Shown here one piece after another: positions 16,187 to 25,023 of a stretch of 64,000 nucleotides of DNA; the stretch's first letter is position 1; the number at the start of each line of letters is the position of its first letter. The notes under the pieces were generated by a model that was not told the DNA's origin, did no database searches, and saw nothing but the letters and a program-made list of their open reading frames with translations. Source of the DNA: Lachnospiraceae bacterium (GTDB lineage: Bacteria; Bacillota_A; Clostridia; Lachnospirales; Lachnospiraceae); the NCBI GenBank assembly GCA_016287765.1, contig JAEEWS010000008.1:1-64000 (forward strand), written 5' to 3'. The position numbers and the translations under genes were made by a program.

Positions 16187-17151
16187 AAAAAACAGCTGAA
16201 AATAAAAAAAGGAAGATCAAGATAACCCTGGAAAGACGAAATCAGTTGAAAGGGCTGGTATTTGTACTGCCTTTCATCATCGGTGTTTTATGCTTCTTTC
16301 TGTATCCCATCCTGTTTTCCGTCAGACTCAGCTTTGCTACCGATATCAAGATAATCGGCATGAAGCTTTCCGGATGGAACATAGAGTACTATAAAAAAGC
16401 TTTCATTGTAGATACGAATTTCCTTCCGGAATTTAAGAACACTGTGGTGTTCACACTTACGAAATTCCCGCTTACCATCATACTTTCACTGATCATTTCG
16501 ATCCTGCTTAACAATAAGATAAAGGGAAGAGGATTTTTCAGAGTTATATTCTTCATTCCTTTTCTTTTGGGAAGCGGGGAGATCATGAAGCAGATCCTGA
16601 ATCTGGGTGTTGAAAGGGCAGTGCTCAACGTTTCGGATGGAAAACTGATCCCTTACAACGTTCTGAGCTATTTCGGACCCACGGTCATGGACACTGTGTT
16701 CAATGTTTTCGGTAACCTTGTAAGTATCCTGTGGGGCTGCGGTGTTCAGATCCTGCTTTTCCTGGCCGGGTTACAGAGCATTTCACCTTCCCTGTATGAA
16801 GCCGCAAAGATCGACGGAGCCACCGAGTGGGAGATATTCTGGAAGGTAACTGTTCCCATGATCTCGCCCATGATGCTGTTGAATATAGTTTATACTCTGG
16901 TTGATTCTTTTACAAGTATCGACAATACCCTTTTGCAGTATATAAGGACTTACGGTTTCAACAATAACCAGTTCCAGTATGCTGCAGCCATGGGCTGGGT
17001 ATACTTCCTGTTTATAGGCATCGTTGTCGGTATCGCTTTCGGAATAATGAAGAAATATATGCACACAAATGAGATCGAGGAGGTAAGAAAACGTGAGCGC
17101 AAACACAAGGTCTTCACAATTGAAAAAGCTCCCAGACGAACTTTTGAGTAA
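16183..17151 (+). CDS. Sugar ABC transporter permease (UgpA/LplB type), second pair
   Basis: A 322-residue permease with six predicted helices, from GLVFVLPFIIGVLCFFLYPILFSVRLSFA onwards. The EAA loop is SLYEAAKIDGATEWEIFWKVTVPMISPMML near residues 203-232. The start is a GTG overlapping the stop of the DUF5696 gene (GTGA, 4-base overlap), indicating translational coupling. A basic cytoplasmic tail (VRKRERKHKVFTIEKAPRR) follows the last helix. It belongs to the second permease pair of the operon. Confidence 0.88.
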   Translation: MKKTAENKKRKIKITLERRNQLKGLVFVLPFIIGVLCFFLYPILFSVRLSFATDIKIIGMKLSGWNIEYYKKAFIVDTNFLPEFKNTVVFTLTKFPLTIILSLIISILLNNKIKGRGFFRVIFFIPFLLGSGEIMKQILNLGVERAVLNVSDGKLIPYNVLSYFGPTVMDTVFNVFGNLVSILWGCGVQILLFLAGLQSISPSLYEAAKIDGATEWEIFWKVTVPMISPMMLLNIVYTLVDSFTSIDNTLLQYIRTYGFNNNQFQYAAAMGWVYFLFIGIVVGIAFGIMKKYMHTNEIEEVRKRERKHKVFTIEKAPRRTFE

Positions 17152-18235
17152 TCTTTCTCTGAGATTCAGACTGTTTAAAAGAAAGTATTCCAATCCCACA
17201 AGTTACAAGCGTTTGTTTGTCAGGATAGTTATGTATCTTCTGGTCATGGGGCTGGCATTTGTATTTGCTTATCCTTTTCTGTACATGCTTGTTACATCGC
17301 TGATGTCAAACTCCGACCTTAACAGTTCATCCGTAAACTGGCTGCCTACGGAATTCAAATTTGAAAACTTTACTCTGGCTTCAAACCTGATAAACGGCAA
17401 GCAGGCAGTAAAACTGACTTTCCGTGAATTTATCGATAAGTCTCTTGCGAACGGAGAGGAACTGAGCACTTTCAAACTGTTTACACAATGGGTCAACAAT
17501 AATATCGGCAACAAAAAATATATTGTCAATTCGGCTTTTGTTACTGTATTCGCCACTTTCGGGCATGTTATAGCCTGCTCTTTTATAGGCTATGGATTTG
17601 CGAGATATCGTTTTCCTTTAAAGAAGGTCTTGTTTGCCCTGGTCATACTTGCGTTCATTGTGCCCACTCAGACGATCATCATCCCGTCCTATCTTATGTA
17701 TTCGAATGTGAAGCTGAACGGAGCCAGCCTGATAAACACCTATGTTCCGCTGATCCTTCCCACATTCTTCGGGTTCGGCCTCAGGGGAGCGCTTTACATC
17801 TTCCTGTTCCGACAGTTTTATATGACTGTTCCCAGGAGTCTTGAAGAAGCGGCAAGGATAGACGGCTGCGGCTTCATGAAGACCTATTGGAAGATCGTAT
17901 TCCCCCTGGCAAAGGCTACACTGGTAGTGGCAATCGTTCTTTCCATTGTTTGGCACTGGAATGATTCCTATGAACCGAGCATATACGTGAACAGTCCCAG
18001 CAAGCAGTTCCTGCCGCCCCGTATAAATGCGATCATCACTGCTGCCAACGCTCTTCCCGAACAGCAGCAGGAGCTTATGAGACAGCTTGGTCTTGAGGAC
18101 GGTGAAGATACACTTAACGATGCGGTCGTTATGGCAGGGGCAACTATAATCAGTGCACCTGTCCTCATATTCTTTGCATTTGCTCAGAGTCAGTTCATGC
18201 AGGGTATTGAGCGATCCGGTATCACCGGTGAATAG
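17093..18235 (+). CDS. Sugar ABC transporter permease (UgpE/MalG type), second pair
   Basis: A 380-residue permease, longer than the usual 275-300 because of an N-terminal cytoplasmic extension of about 40 residues and an extra 60-residue segment (ASNLINGKQAVKLTFREFIDKSLANGEELSTFKLFTQW) between helix 1 and helix 2. The EAA loop is SLEEAARIDGCGFMKTYWKIVFPLAKATL. The start is GTG at 17093 behind a GAGGAGGT site, overlapping the previous gene by 59 bases. The inserted region probably faces outside and could contact the binding protein or the DUF5696/NHL components. Confidence 0.85.
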   Translation: MSANTRSSQLKKLPDELLSNLSLRFRLFKRKYSNPTSYKRLFVRIVMYLLVMGLAFVFAYPFLYMLVTSLMSNSDLNSSSVNWLPTEFKFENFTLASNLINGKQAVKLTFREFIDKSLANGEELSTFKLFTQWVNNNIGNKKYIVNSAFVTVFATFGHVIACSFIGYGFARYRFPLKKVLFALVILAFIVPTQTIIIPSYLMYSNVKLNGASLINTYVPLILPTFFGFGLRGALYIFLFRQFYMTVPRSLEEAARIDGCGFMKTYWKIVFPLAKATLVVAIVLSIVWHWNDSYEPSIYVNSPSKQFLPPRINAIITAANALPEQQQELMRQLGLEDGEDTLNDAVVMAGATIISAPVLIFFAFAQSQFMQGIERSGITGE

Positions 18236-18260
18236 CTCCGGTTTGTTATTTACGGTAACT

Positions 18261-18284
18261 ACGCGCTGTGCGTTGTTATATAAT
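18261..18284 (+). promoter_or_regulatory. Possible internal promoter and small hairpin before the binding protein gene
   Basis: A TATAAT lies at 18279-18284, 28 bases before the start codon of the binding protein gene, but the -35 position (TAACTA) is poor. A small ACGC/GCGT hairpin at 18261-18273 precedes it. Either could raise the amount of binding protein relative to the permeases. Confidence 0.3.
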
Positions 18285-18311
18285 TCAAAAATTTGAATGG
18301 AGGAAAGAATT

Positions 18312-19979
18312 ATGAAGAAACTCAACAAAGTTCTTGCGCTTGCGCTGGCAGCTTCTATGGTAGTAAGCCTTGCCGCATGTGGCAAAGACAAGAACGAGTC
18401 AGCCGGAAAGACGGCTTCAACACCTACTCCCGCGACAGTTGCCAAGGCAACTTCCACACCTACTGTCACACCTACTCCCGCTCCTCTTAAGATCACAGTA
18501 TCTCTGCCTTCCGATGATGAGCATCTTGAAGCTAACGAGTGGTACGACAAGATGGTTGCAGCGATCAATGATTACACAAACATGGACGTGACCTACGAGT
18601 GGAGTGATATCTCCACATACTATGATGATGAGCATCTCGGCCTCAAGCTTTCTACCGCCGATGTGGCTGATGTTCTTGTAGTAGGTCCTACAGATGCATT
18701 CTATAAGGCAGCTGAAGAAGGACTTTTCTGGGATCTCGCTCCTTATCTTAAGGACTATGACAACCTGGCATGCATCCCTGAGACAGATATCCTTGCAAAC
18801 ACAAAGAACGGCAAGATGTTCGGTATTCCCCGTTCAAGAAACCTCGGACGTGCAGGAATGGGTTATCGTCTTGACTGGTTGAACAAGCTTGGTCTTGATG
18901 AGCCTACAACATGGGCAGCTTACAAGGAAATGCTCCGTGCATTTACCGAAAACGATCCCGACGGAAACGGACTCAACGATACAGTAGGTCTCGGCCTTGA
19001 TAAGTGGGATGTTGCCTGGGACATCATGGGACTTTGGTTCGGCGTTCCCAACAGATGGGGCATTGATTCCAAGGGAGATCTCGTTTTCAAGATCAATACT
19101 CCCGAATACAAGACATTCCTTAAGGAAATGAAGGAACTCTATTCCAAGGGTTACATCAACAACGGATCCATCGAAGGTATTCCTGATTTCACAGAGATCA
19201 ATGCAGGTAGAGCACACAATACACTTACAAAGGCTGAAAAGTCCGGCGCTTCCGTACAGGTTCTTGACGATTGCCGTAAGGTTGAAACAAGCTTAGAGGC
19301 TACATACGGCGAGCCTGATTCCGAAGAAGATCTTATGTACACTCTTGCAAGCGGTGTTGATACCGGTTTGGGTCTTCGCACCTATCCTTGGGGCGCTGCT
19401 GCTTCCAACTGTGTAGCTATCTCCACCATCAATATCAAGACAGAAGCTCAGCTTCGTCAGGTACTTCAGTTCCTGAACGATCTTAACGACGGCGAGATGC
19501 TTAACCTTATCGATTACGGTTTCAAGGATGTTACATGGCATGTAACCGACGAAGAGAACAAATATCTCGAAATGTATGACGCTGACACCATCAGTGCCAA
19601 CCTTAACGGAGCTTCCGAGAAGTTCAGAAACGGTTTCAACCAGATCCTCGGTTACTACACGGCAGATGCTAACGCAAGAGAGTATATCGTTGCTCCTTCA
19701 GAGGCACCTATCAGAGTACTTGAGAACAGACTTTACACAGAGAACCTTGATTATCTTGTTCCCAACTACGGTCTTGCATATGAAAGCTCAACCGCTACAT
19801 ACAACACCGAAGGTCTTATCAGCCAGCTTAATACAATGGTATGGGATTCTCTCGTATCATATGTTAAGGGTGAGATCGATGACTCCGGTCTTGCAGAATC
19901 CATAAACCAGTGGAACAAGGCAGGCGGCGCTCAGCTTACAAAGGAAATGAACGAGCTTTATCATAAGGCCGGCAAGTAA
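18312..19979 (+). CDS. Sugar-binding lipoprotein of an ABC importer
   Basis: A 555-residue extracellular solute-binding protein. The signal peptide ends in the lipobox SLAAC with lipidated Cys23, followed by a Thr/Pro-rich linker (TPTPATVAKATSTPTVTPTPAP). The mature part is of the LplA/YtcQ type, with a PRSRNLGRAGMGYRLDWLNKLGLDEPTTW segment and a DPDGNGLNDTVGL loop. The ATG at 18312 has a GGAGG site 9 bases upstream; the in-frame ATG at 18297 is part of that site. It follows the second permease pair and ends the operon before a strong terminator. It is paralogous to the protein at 25024-26565. Confidence 0.9.
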   Translation: MKKLNKVLALALAASMVVSLAACGKDKNESAGKTASTPTPATVAKATSTPTVTPTPAPLKITVSLPSDDEHLEANEWYDKMVAAINDYTNMDVTYEWSDISTYYDDEHLGLKLSTADVADVLVVGPTDAFYKAAEEGLFWDLAPYLKDYDNLACIPETDILANTKNGKMFGIPRSRNLGRAGMGYRLDWLNKLGLDEPTTWAAYKEMLRAFTENDPDGNGLNDTVGLGLDKWDVAWDIMGLWFGVPNRWGIDSKGDLVFKINTPEYKTFLKEMKELYSKGYINNGSIEGIPDFTEINAGRAHNTLTKAEKSGASVQVLDDCRKVETSLEATYGEPDSEEDLMYTLASGVDTGLGLRTYPWGAAASNCVAISTINIKTEAQLRQVLQFLNDLNDGEMLNLIDYGFKDVTWHVTDEENKYLEMYDADTISANLNGASEKFRNGFNQILGYYTADANAREYIVAPSEAPIRVLENRLYTENLDYLVPNYGLAYESSTATYNTEGLISQLNTMVWDSLVSYVKGEIDDSGLAESINQWNKAGGAQLTKEMNELYHKAGK

Positions 19980-20045
19980 TAGGTTTTAAAGAGTTTTGAA
20001 TTAACAGCATAAAGGCGTTTTTAACGACAGAGTGCTAAAAGTACC

Positions 20046-20087
20046 ACAGACACACGGGCTTTTACAGTCCGTGTGTCTGTTTTTTTG
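20046..20087 (+). terminator. Strong intrinsic terminator
   Basis: A perfect 12-bp stem (20046-20057 with 20069-20080) with an 11-base loop is followed by seven T residues. It closes the 6.8-20.0 kb transport operon. Confidence 0.92.
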
Positions 20088-20127
20088 TTTTAATTCCCTC
20101 ACTTCTCCAAAACAAAAGGAAAAAAAG

Positions 20128-22548
20128 ATGAAGATAACAGTTAAAAATATAACCAGAGATCAGATCGTTTTAGAGTGGGATAAGGCGGACGGAGCGGATG
20201 AATATGCTCTGTACTATTCGGACAGTGATTCCGAGACCATGGTTTACTCCCAAAAGTACAGGGGTAAAGACAATGCCTTTTTGATAAAGAGATCCACTCA
20301 TGTGCCTCATTTCTTTTACGCGGAGGCCTATTCAAACGGAAAATTACTTGAAAGAAGCGAAAAGCTGAAGACAAGTGTAACATATAAAAAAGAAGAACAG
20401 AGAGAAAAGCTGGACAGAGGTCTCATTGCGGTTAAGACCAAAGACGGTGTTTATCTTGGCTGGCGTCTCTTTATAGACGAAGTTACCGGAAGTACCGAAA
20501 CCGGTCTTACGGGTACAGACTTTAACATTTATAAAAATGGTAAGAAGCTTGCTTTTGTAAATGACAGCACCAACTTCCTGGATAAGGACGGTAAAGCAGA
20601 AGACGAGTACTGTGTTGCTGCGGTAAGGGACGGCAAAGAACTTCCCGCCTGTGCCGGTGTCAAGGCCTGGAAGAACGATAAGAATTATCTTGAGATCCCT
20701 ATGAAGAAACCCGAAGGGGGAGTAACTCCGGCAGGACAGGAGTACACTTACTCCGTAAACGATATGAGTATCGGCGATGTGGACGGAGACGGAGAACTGG
20801 AGTTCTTCGTTAAATGGGATCCTTCAAATTCTCATGACGTTTCCCACAGAGGCTATACGGGAAACTGTTATGTGGATTGCTATAAGATAGATGGACAACT
20901 CCTCTGGAGACTGGACATGGGTAAGAACATCCGCGCAGGCGCTCATTACACCCAGTTCATGGTATATGATTTCGACGGAGACGGAAAAGCCGAGATGTCC
21001 GTAAAGACTGCTCCCGGCACTAAGATGACCCGTTTTGACGAAAACGGAAATGTTATATCCGAAAAGTATATAACCATTCCCGAAAAGGATGTTAAGAACG
21101 GAGTCACCAATGAGGACAACTATGTTTGCTCCGCTTCCGATTTCTATGATTACACGGTAAACCGTTTCAGAAGCTGGCACAAGCATCCGGAGGTAGTGAA
21201 CGGTCATTGGCCCGCTACTCTTGAGGAATGCTTCGGCATCGAAAAGAAGTATGATTATCCTCTTTCTCTTGAAGATGCATGTGAGCTTACCGACTATTTT
21301 ATGGATGTATTTGCCCCCGCAAGGAGTGACAAGAACAAACTCCGTGAGTTTGAAGGCTTCATCTATGAGGGCCCCGAATATCTCACAATGTTTGAAGGAC
21401 TGGGAGAGGAGATCGAGACCATCGATTTCCCCGTTCCCCGTGACGATGACGGAATGATGTGGGGAGACTATGCCTGGAAGAGGATCGAGCCCTGCAACAG
21501 AGTGGACAGATTTAATTCCGCTGTGGGTTACTTAGACGGAAAACATCCTTACCTCATCATCTGCAGAGGTTACTATACAAGAGCGACCATCACGGCATAT
21601 GATTTCTCGACCCGTAAGCACAAGCTGTATTTCAAGATCGATTCGGGATATGTTCTTATGGATAATCCCTTCATGCATCACTGTGCAGTGGACGGTACGG
21701 ATCCTGTTTACGGCTGTATCGCCGGACAGGGAGACCACAGCCTTTCGGTTGCGGATGTGGACGGAGACGGCTGTCATGAGATCATCTACGGTGCCTGCAC
21801 CATAGATCACGACGGAACAGTCCTTTATTCCTCCGCAGATAAGATGGAAGACGGCAGGATGGTAAAACTGGGACATGGTGATGCCATGCATGTGGCACGT
21901 ATCGATCCTGATGCGCCGGGCTTTAATATATTCAACGTATTTGAAGGCGGAGTTTCCGTTCCCTGGGGGTTTGCTTACAGAGATGCGGAAACAGGAAAAG
22001 TATTATTTGCCGAAAGAGGAGACAGGGATCTGGGGCGTTGCATGATCGGAGACATCGTTCCCGGTGTAAGAGGACTTCAGATGTGGGTTTACGATGTTCG
22101 TGACACCAAGGGCAACATCCTTCCCGTAAAGCCTCTGGGAACCAATTTCAATATCAAGTGGGCTGCGGATCTCACAACTCAGGTTACAGACGGAGTTGAT
22201 TATGTGGGAGGACACCATATCGGAGTTATAGGTGATCATACCCATGGAGTGATGCTGGCTCCCGAGAATACATCTACCAATAACGGAACCAAAGGAAATC
22301 CGTGTCTGGTTGCCGATATCTTCGGTGATTTCCGTGAGGAACTGGTTTTAAGAACGGAAGACAGCAGCGCCGTAAGGATATATACAAATACGGACATTAC
22401 AAAACACAAGCTGTTTACACTTTTGCATGATACCATGTATCGCTGCGGAGTGGCCTGGCAGAACAATGTATATAATCAGCCCTGCTACACTTCCTTCTAT
22501 TACGCAAGCGACATGGATTTCCGCAAGGTTTTGCCTGAGCTTTCATAA
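20128..22548 (+). CDS. Rhamnogalacturonan lyase (PL11, YesW/YesX-like)
   Basis: An 806-residue polysaccharide lyase family 11 enzyme, which cleaves the GalA-Rha backbone of RG-I by beta-elimination and leaves an unsaturated uronate end. Residues 1-95 form a fibronectin III-like domain (ITRDQIVLEWDKADGADEYALYYSD). The catalytic beta-propeller follows, with calcium-binding DxDGDG-type motifs (SIGDVDGDGELEFFVKWDPSNSHD; VYDFDGDGKAEMSVKTAPGT; SVADVDGDGCHEIIYGACTIDHDG). The start at 20128 has an AAAAGGAAAAAA site. There is no signal peptide, so this copy should be cytoplasmic and act on imported oligosaccharides. It lies just after the transporter terminator and before the YesS-like regulator. Confidence 0.9.
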   Translation: MKITVKNITRDQIVLEWDKADGADEYALYYSDSDSETMVYSQKYRGKDNAFLIKRSTHVPHFFYAEAYSNGKLLERSEKLKTSVTYKKEEQREKLDRGLIAVKTKDGVYLGWRLFIDEVTGSTETGLTGTDFNIYKNGKKLAFVNDSTNFLDKDGKAEDEYCVAAVRDGKELPACAGVKAWKNDKNYLEIPMKKPEGGVTPAGQEYTYSVNDMSIGDVDGDGELEFFVKWDPSNSHDVSHRGYTGNCYVDCYKIDGQLLWRLDMGKNIRAGAHYTQFMVYDFDGDGKAEMSVKTAPGTKMTRFDENGNVISEKYITIPEKDVKNGVTNEDNYVCSASDFYDYTVNRFRSWHKHPEVVNGHWPATLEECFGIEKKYDYPLSLEDACELTDYFMDVFAPARSDKNKLREFEGFIYEGPEYLTMFEGLGEEIETIDFPVPRDDDGMMWGDYAWKRIEPCNRVDRFNSAVGYLDGKHPYLIICRGYYTRATITAYDFSTRKHKLYFKIDSGYVLMDNPFMHHCAVDGTDPVYGCIAGQGDHSLSVADVDGDGCHEIIYGACTIDHDGTVLYSSADKMEDGRMVKLGHGDAMHVARIDPDAPGFNIFNVFEGGVSVPWGFAYRDAETGKVLFAERGDRDLGRCMIGDIVPGVRGLQMWVYDVRDTKGNILPVKPLGTNFNIKWAADLTTQVTDGVDYVGGHHIGVIGDHTHGVMLAPENTSTNNGTKGNPCLVADIFGDFREELVLRTEDSSAVRIYTNTDITKHKLFTLLHDTMYRCGVAWQNNVYNQPCYTSFYYASDMDFRKVLPELS

Positions 22549-22572
22549 TTAAGTATTTCCCTTAGATAATTT

Positions 22573-22602
22573 ATCCCGCCTCCCGTTATTGGGGGGCGGG
22601 AT
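22573..22602 (+). terminator. GC-rich hairpin after the lyase gene
   Basis: A 12-bp stem (22573-22584 with 22591-22602, one G-U pair) closes a 6-base loop. Only a short T-poor tail follows, so termination may be partial. Confidence 0.55.
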
Positions 22603-22610
22603 GAATTTGG

Positions 22611-22640
22611 TTAGACAATACAGAAATTTTGTGCTAATCT
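22611..22640 (+). promoter_or_regulatory. Candidate promoter of the membrane AraC regulator
   Basis: TTAGAC at 22611-22616 and TAATCT at 22635-22640 are separated by 18 bases and lie 44 bases before the start codon. The match to consensus is modest. Confidence 0.35.
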
Positions 22641-22683
22641 TTTAGGAGATGAAGATCTCTTTAAGAGAATTGGAGGATTATCA

Positions 22684-25011
22684 ATGGCACGGCGTTTAAG
22701 GGAAAAGCTTTCCGGAATATCCTACAGATATATGCTTACTATGGGAAGCGTTATTTTTGTATGTATATTGGCAGCTGTCTTTTTCGGATACACTGCCGGC
22801 GGGAATTTAAGAGAATATAGGGAAGAAGCCGGACAGAGAACGGAATTTCTGTCAGGACAGATGGCTGACCAGATAGACAATAAGCTTTCCATATTTGAAA
22901 AGTACTATATAGCATCCATGGATGAGGAAGAAGTGGACTGGATTCTGCAGAATGATTTCACTTATTCGGATTACAGCCGCTACAGATCCGTCATGGATAT
23001 CATGAGTACAAGAAAAATGTTCCTGGACTATGTGGACAGTTATACTCTTGTACTTTATAAATCCGGCTGGGTAATAAGCAGTAAAGGGCTAATGAGACTG
23101 GAGGATCTTAGCGACAGGATGATCCTTTCCGAACTTTACAGAAAAAGTCGTGAAGTTGGAAAGAGACATTTCTGGAATTACATAAAAGAAACGGAAAAAC
23201 AAAATACAACAGCGGTGGATGCGGATGAGAGGACCAAAGTGGATACCTCCGGGCTTACTCTTGTAATGCGTTTGCCCTTTGACTCCATGAGTACCAATGC
23301 ACTGGCTATCATAAAAGTAAACATGAACACTCTTAAAGGATGGGTCAGGGACCTTCTGGAGGATGATGAGCATGTTGTGATCACCGATGGGGACGGCAAT
23401 GTTGTATATTCCGATGACGGACGCTTTGAGCGGGCAGTCACGGAGTTTTTAGATAAGGATATTAACGGATATATAAGGATCGAAGATAAGGAATTCGGAG
23501 AATGCATGGCTGCGGAGACCTTTTCCTTTTCAACCGGATGGCATTATTATGCATTTACCGAACTGGCAGGGAACGGGGTATTCGGTTCCGGAGGCTACAG
23601 AAGCTGGACCGGTCCCATGATCCTTCTGATCATGGTCGTACTCATGATAGTGACTCTCACCTACTTCATCTACAAACCCGTAGGCGGTCTGGTCAGGGAG
23701 TTTGCAGAGAATGCGGATATAAAGGGTAATGAATTCGAGTTTATTTCCGGCCATCTTTCGAACCTTCTGGAAGACAGGACGGTACTGGAAAAGATGGTGG
23801 CCGGTCAGGAAAATAAGATCCGTGAGATGTTTGAACGTCGCCTGATCAATGAAGGTATTAAATCGGAAGATGAGTGGGAGGATTATTTTAAAGGCTTCAG
23901 GCTTCCGGACTATCCCTGCTTCGCCACAGGCGTTATGGTACTGGATCTGAGGCTCTATCCCGATCCTCAGAGCACGATCAATGAAGATGCCATCTGCCTC
24001 CAGATCATCGATTCCATGCCTGAGAGCATCAAAAAGCTTTTGTGGATGCCTCCTTTCTATAACTCCTATGCCATTGTTGTTATTTTCGGAGCGGAGGATG
24101 AGGATAAACTCCTGGAGAATATTCTTAGGTTCCACGAAGAGATACAGAAATTTACTTTTGAACATACAGGCTATCATATGCTGGAGGGCATCAGCAGTAC
24201 CTGCCATGACCACAGGCATTTCAGAAGAGCCTACAGAGAGAGCGTCAAAGCTCTCACCAAACAGGGCTATGAAGACCTTTCACCCAATACGGAGAGCATA
24301 AACAATACCGATGCTCCGGAGCTTAGGTTTTATACCGCTTCCAAGCCCTCCATAAAGGGTGAATCCTACAGTAATGACTTTGAAAACGATGTGCGGGTGG
24401 CTGTAAAAGAAGCGGACAAACACAAGGCCTACCAGCTCACGGACCGCTTTGCGGAGCATCTGGCAACGGTGACTCAGAGCGACATCTCCGTTCTTTACAT
24501 TATGCGCTATGTTAACAGCATTGTGCTTACGGGGATGGAGACAGGACTTGCTCTTGAGGAAGTATTCCCTGAGGGTGTGCGTCCCGCTTACGCAGAGCTG
24601 CTTTCCGAGATCGAGCCAAGAAAGGTAAGAAAGAGGATAAAGAGGATCTTTATAGATCCCATAGTGGATAAAATTTCCGAAAAGATGCAGGACGACTCCT
24701 ATAATGTAATGGAGTCCATAGACAAACTGATGGATAAGACCAAGGGAAACATACTGCTTTCGGAATGTGCGGATGAGCTGGGAGTTCACCAGACCTACAT
24801 CTGGAAGATACTTAAGATGGAAAAGGGCAAATCCTTTACGGAATATGCGGAAAAGTACAAGATCGAAGAGGCCAAGAAGCTGCTTCTTCAGACCAATATG
24901 TCCGTGCAGGAGATAGCCGCTTCTCTGGATTATGCCAACGCCCAGAATTTTATACGTTTCTTCAGTAAGGTTACCGGTGTTACACCCGGTAAATTCAGAA
25001 AGCTGTATTAA
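22684..25011 (+). CDS. Membrane-bound AraC-family regulator with extracellular sensor (YesS-like)
   Basis: A 775-residue protein of the size and layout of B. subtilis YesS. One helix at about residues 17-38, an extracellular region to about 305 resembling a dCACHE sensor, a second helix at about 309-331 (PMILLIMVVLMIVTLTYFIY), a cytoplasmic linker of about 340 residues, and a C-terminal AraC double helix-turn-helix at about 672-775 (LLSECADELGVHQTYIWKILKMEKGKSFTEYAEKYKIEEAKKLLLQTNMSVQEIAASLDYANAQNFIRFFSKVTGVTPGKFRKL). It should sense an extracellular sugar signal and activate pectin genes. A GGAGGATT site precedes the ATG. The adjacent gene 12 bases downstream encodes a solute-binding protein, which may deliver the ligand. 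Confidence 0.88.
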   Translation: MARRLREKLSGISYRYMLTMGSVIFVCILAAVFFGYTAGGNLREYREEAGQRTEFLSGQMADQIDNKLSIFEKYYIASMDEEEVDWILQNDFTYSDYSRYRSVMDIMSTRKMFLDYVDSYTLVLYKSGWVISSKGLMRLEDLSDRMILSELYRKSREVGKRHFWNYIKETEKQNTTAVDADERTKVDTSGLTLVMRLPFDSMSTNALAIIKVNMNTLKGWVRDLLEDDEHVVITDGDGNVVYSDDGRFERAVTEFLDKDINGYIRIEDKEFGECMAAETFSFSTGWHYYAFTELAGNGVFGSGGYRSWTGPMILLIMVVLMIVTLTYFIYKPVGGLVREFAENADIKGNEFEFISGHLSNLLEDRTVLEKMVAGQENKIREMFERRLINEGIKSEDEWEDYFKGFRLPDYPCFATGVMVLDLRLYPDPQSTINEDAICLQIIDSMPESIKKLLWMPPFYNSYAIVVIFGAEDEDKLLENILRFHEEIQKFTFEHTGYHMLEGISSTCHDHRHFRRAYRESVKALTKQGYEDLSPNTESINNTDAPELRFYTASKPSIKGESYSNDFENDVRVAVKEADKHKAYQLTDRFAEHLATVTQSDISVLYIMRYVNSIVLTGMETGLALEEVFPEGVRPAYAELLSEIEPRKVRKRIKRIFIDPIVDKISEKMQDDSYNVMESIDKLMDKTKGNILLSECADELGVHQTYIWKILKMEKGKSFTEYAEKYKIEEAKKLLLQTNMSVQEIAASLDYANAQNFIRFFSKVTGVTPGKFRKLY

Positions 25012-25023
25012 GGGGTTTTATGT

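Noticed and set aside
20032..20127. Upstream extension of the lyase gene
   Set aside because: It reads through the strong terminator at 20046-20087; the ATG at 20128 has a ribosome binding site.
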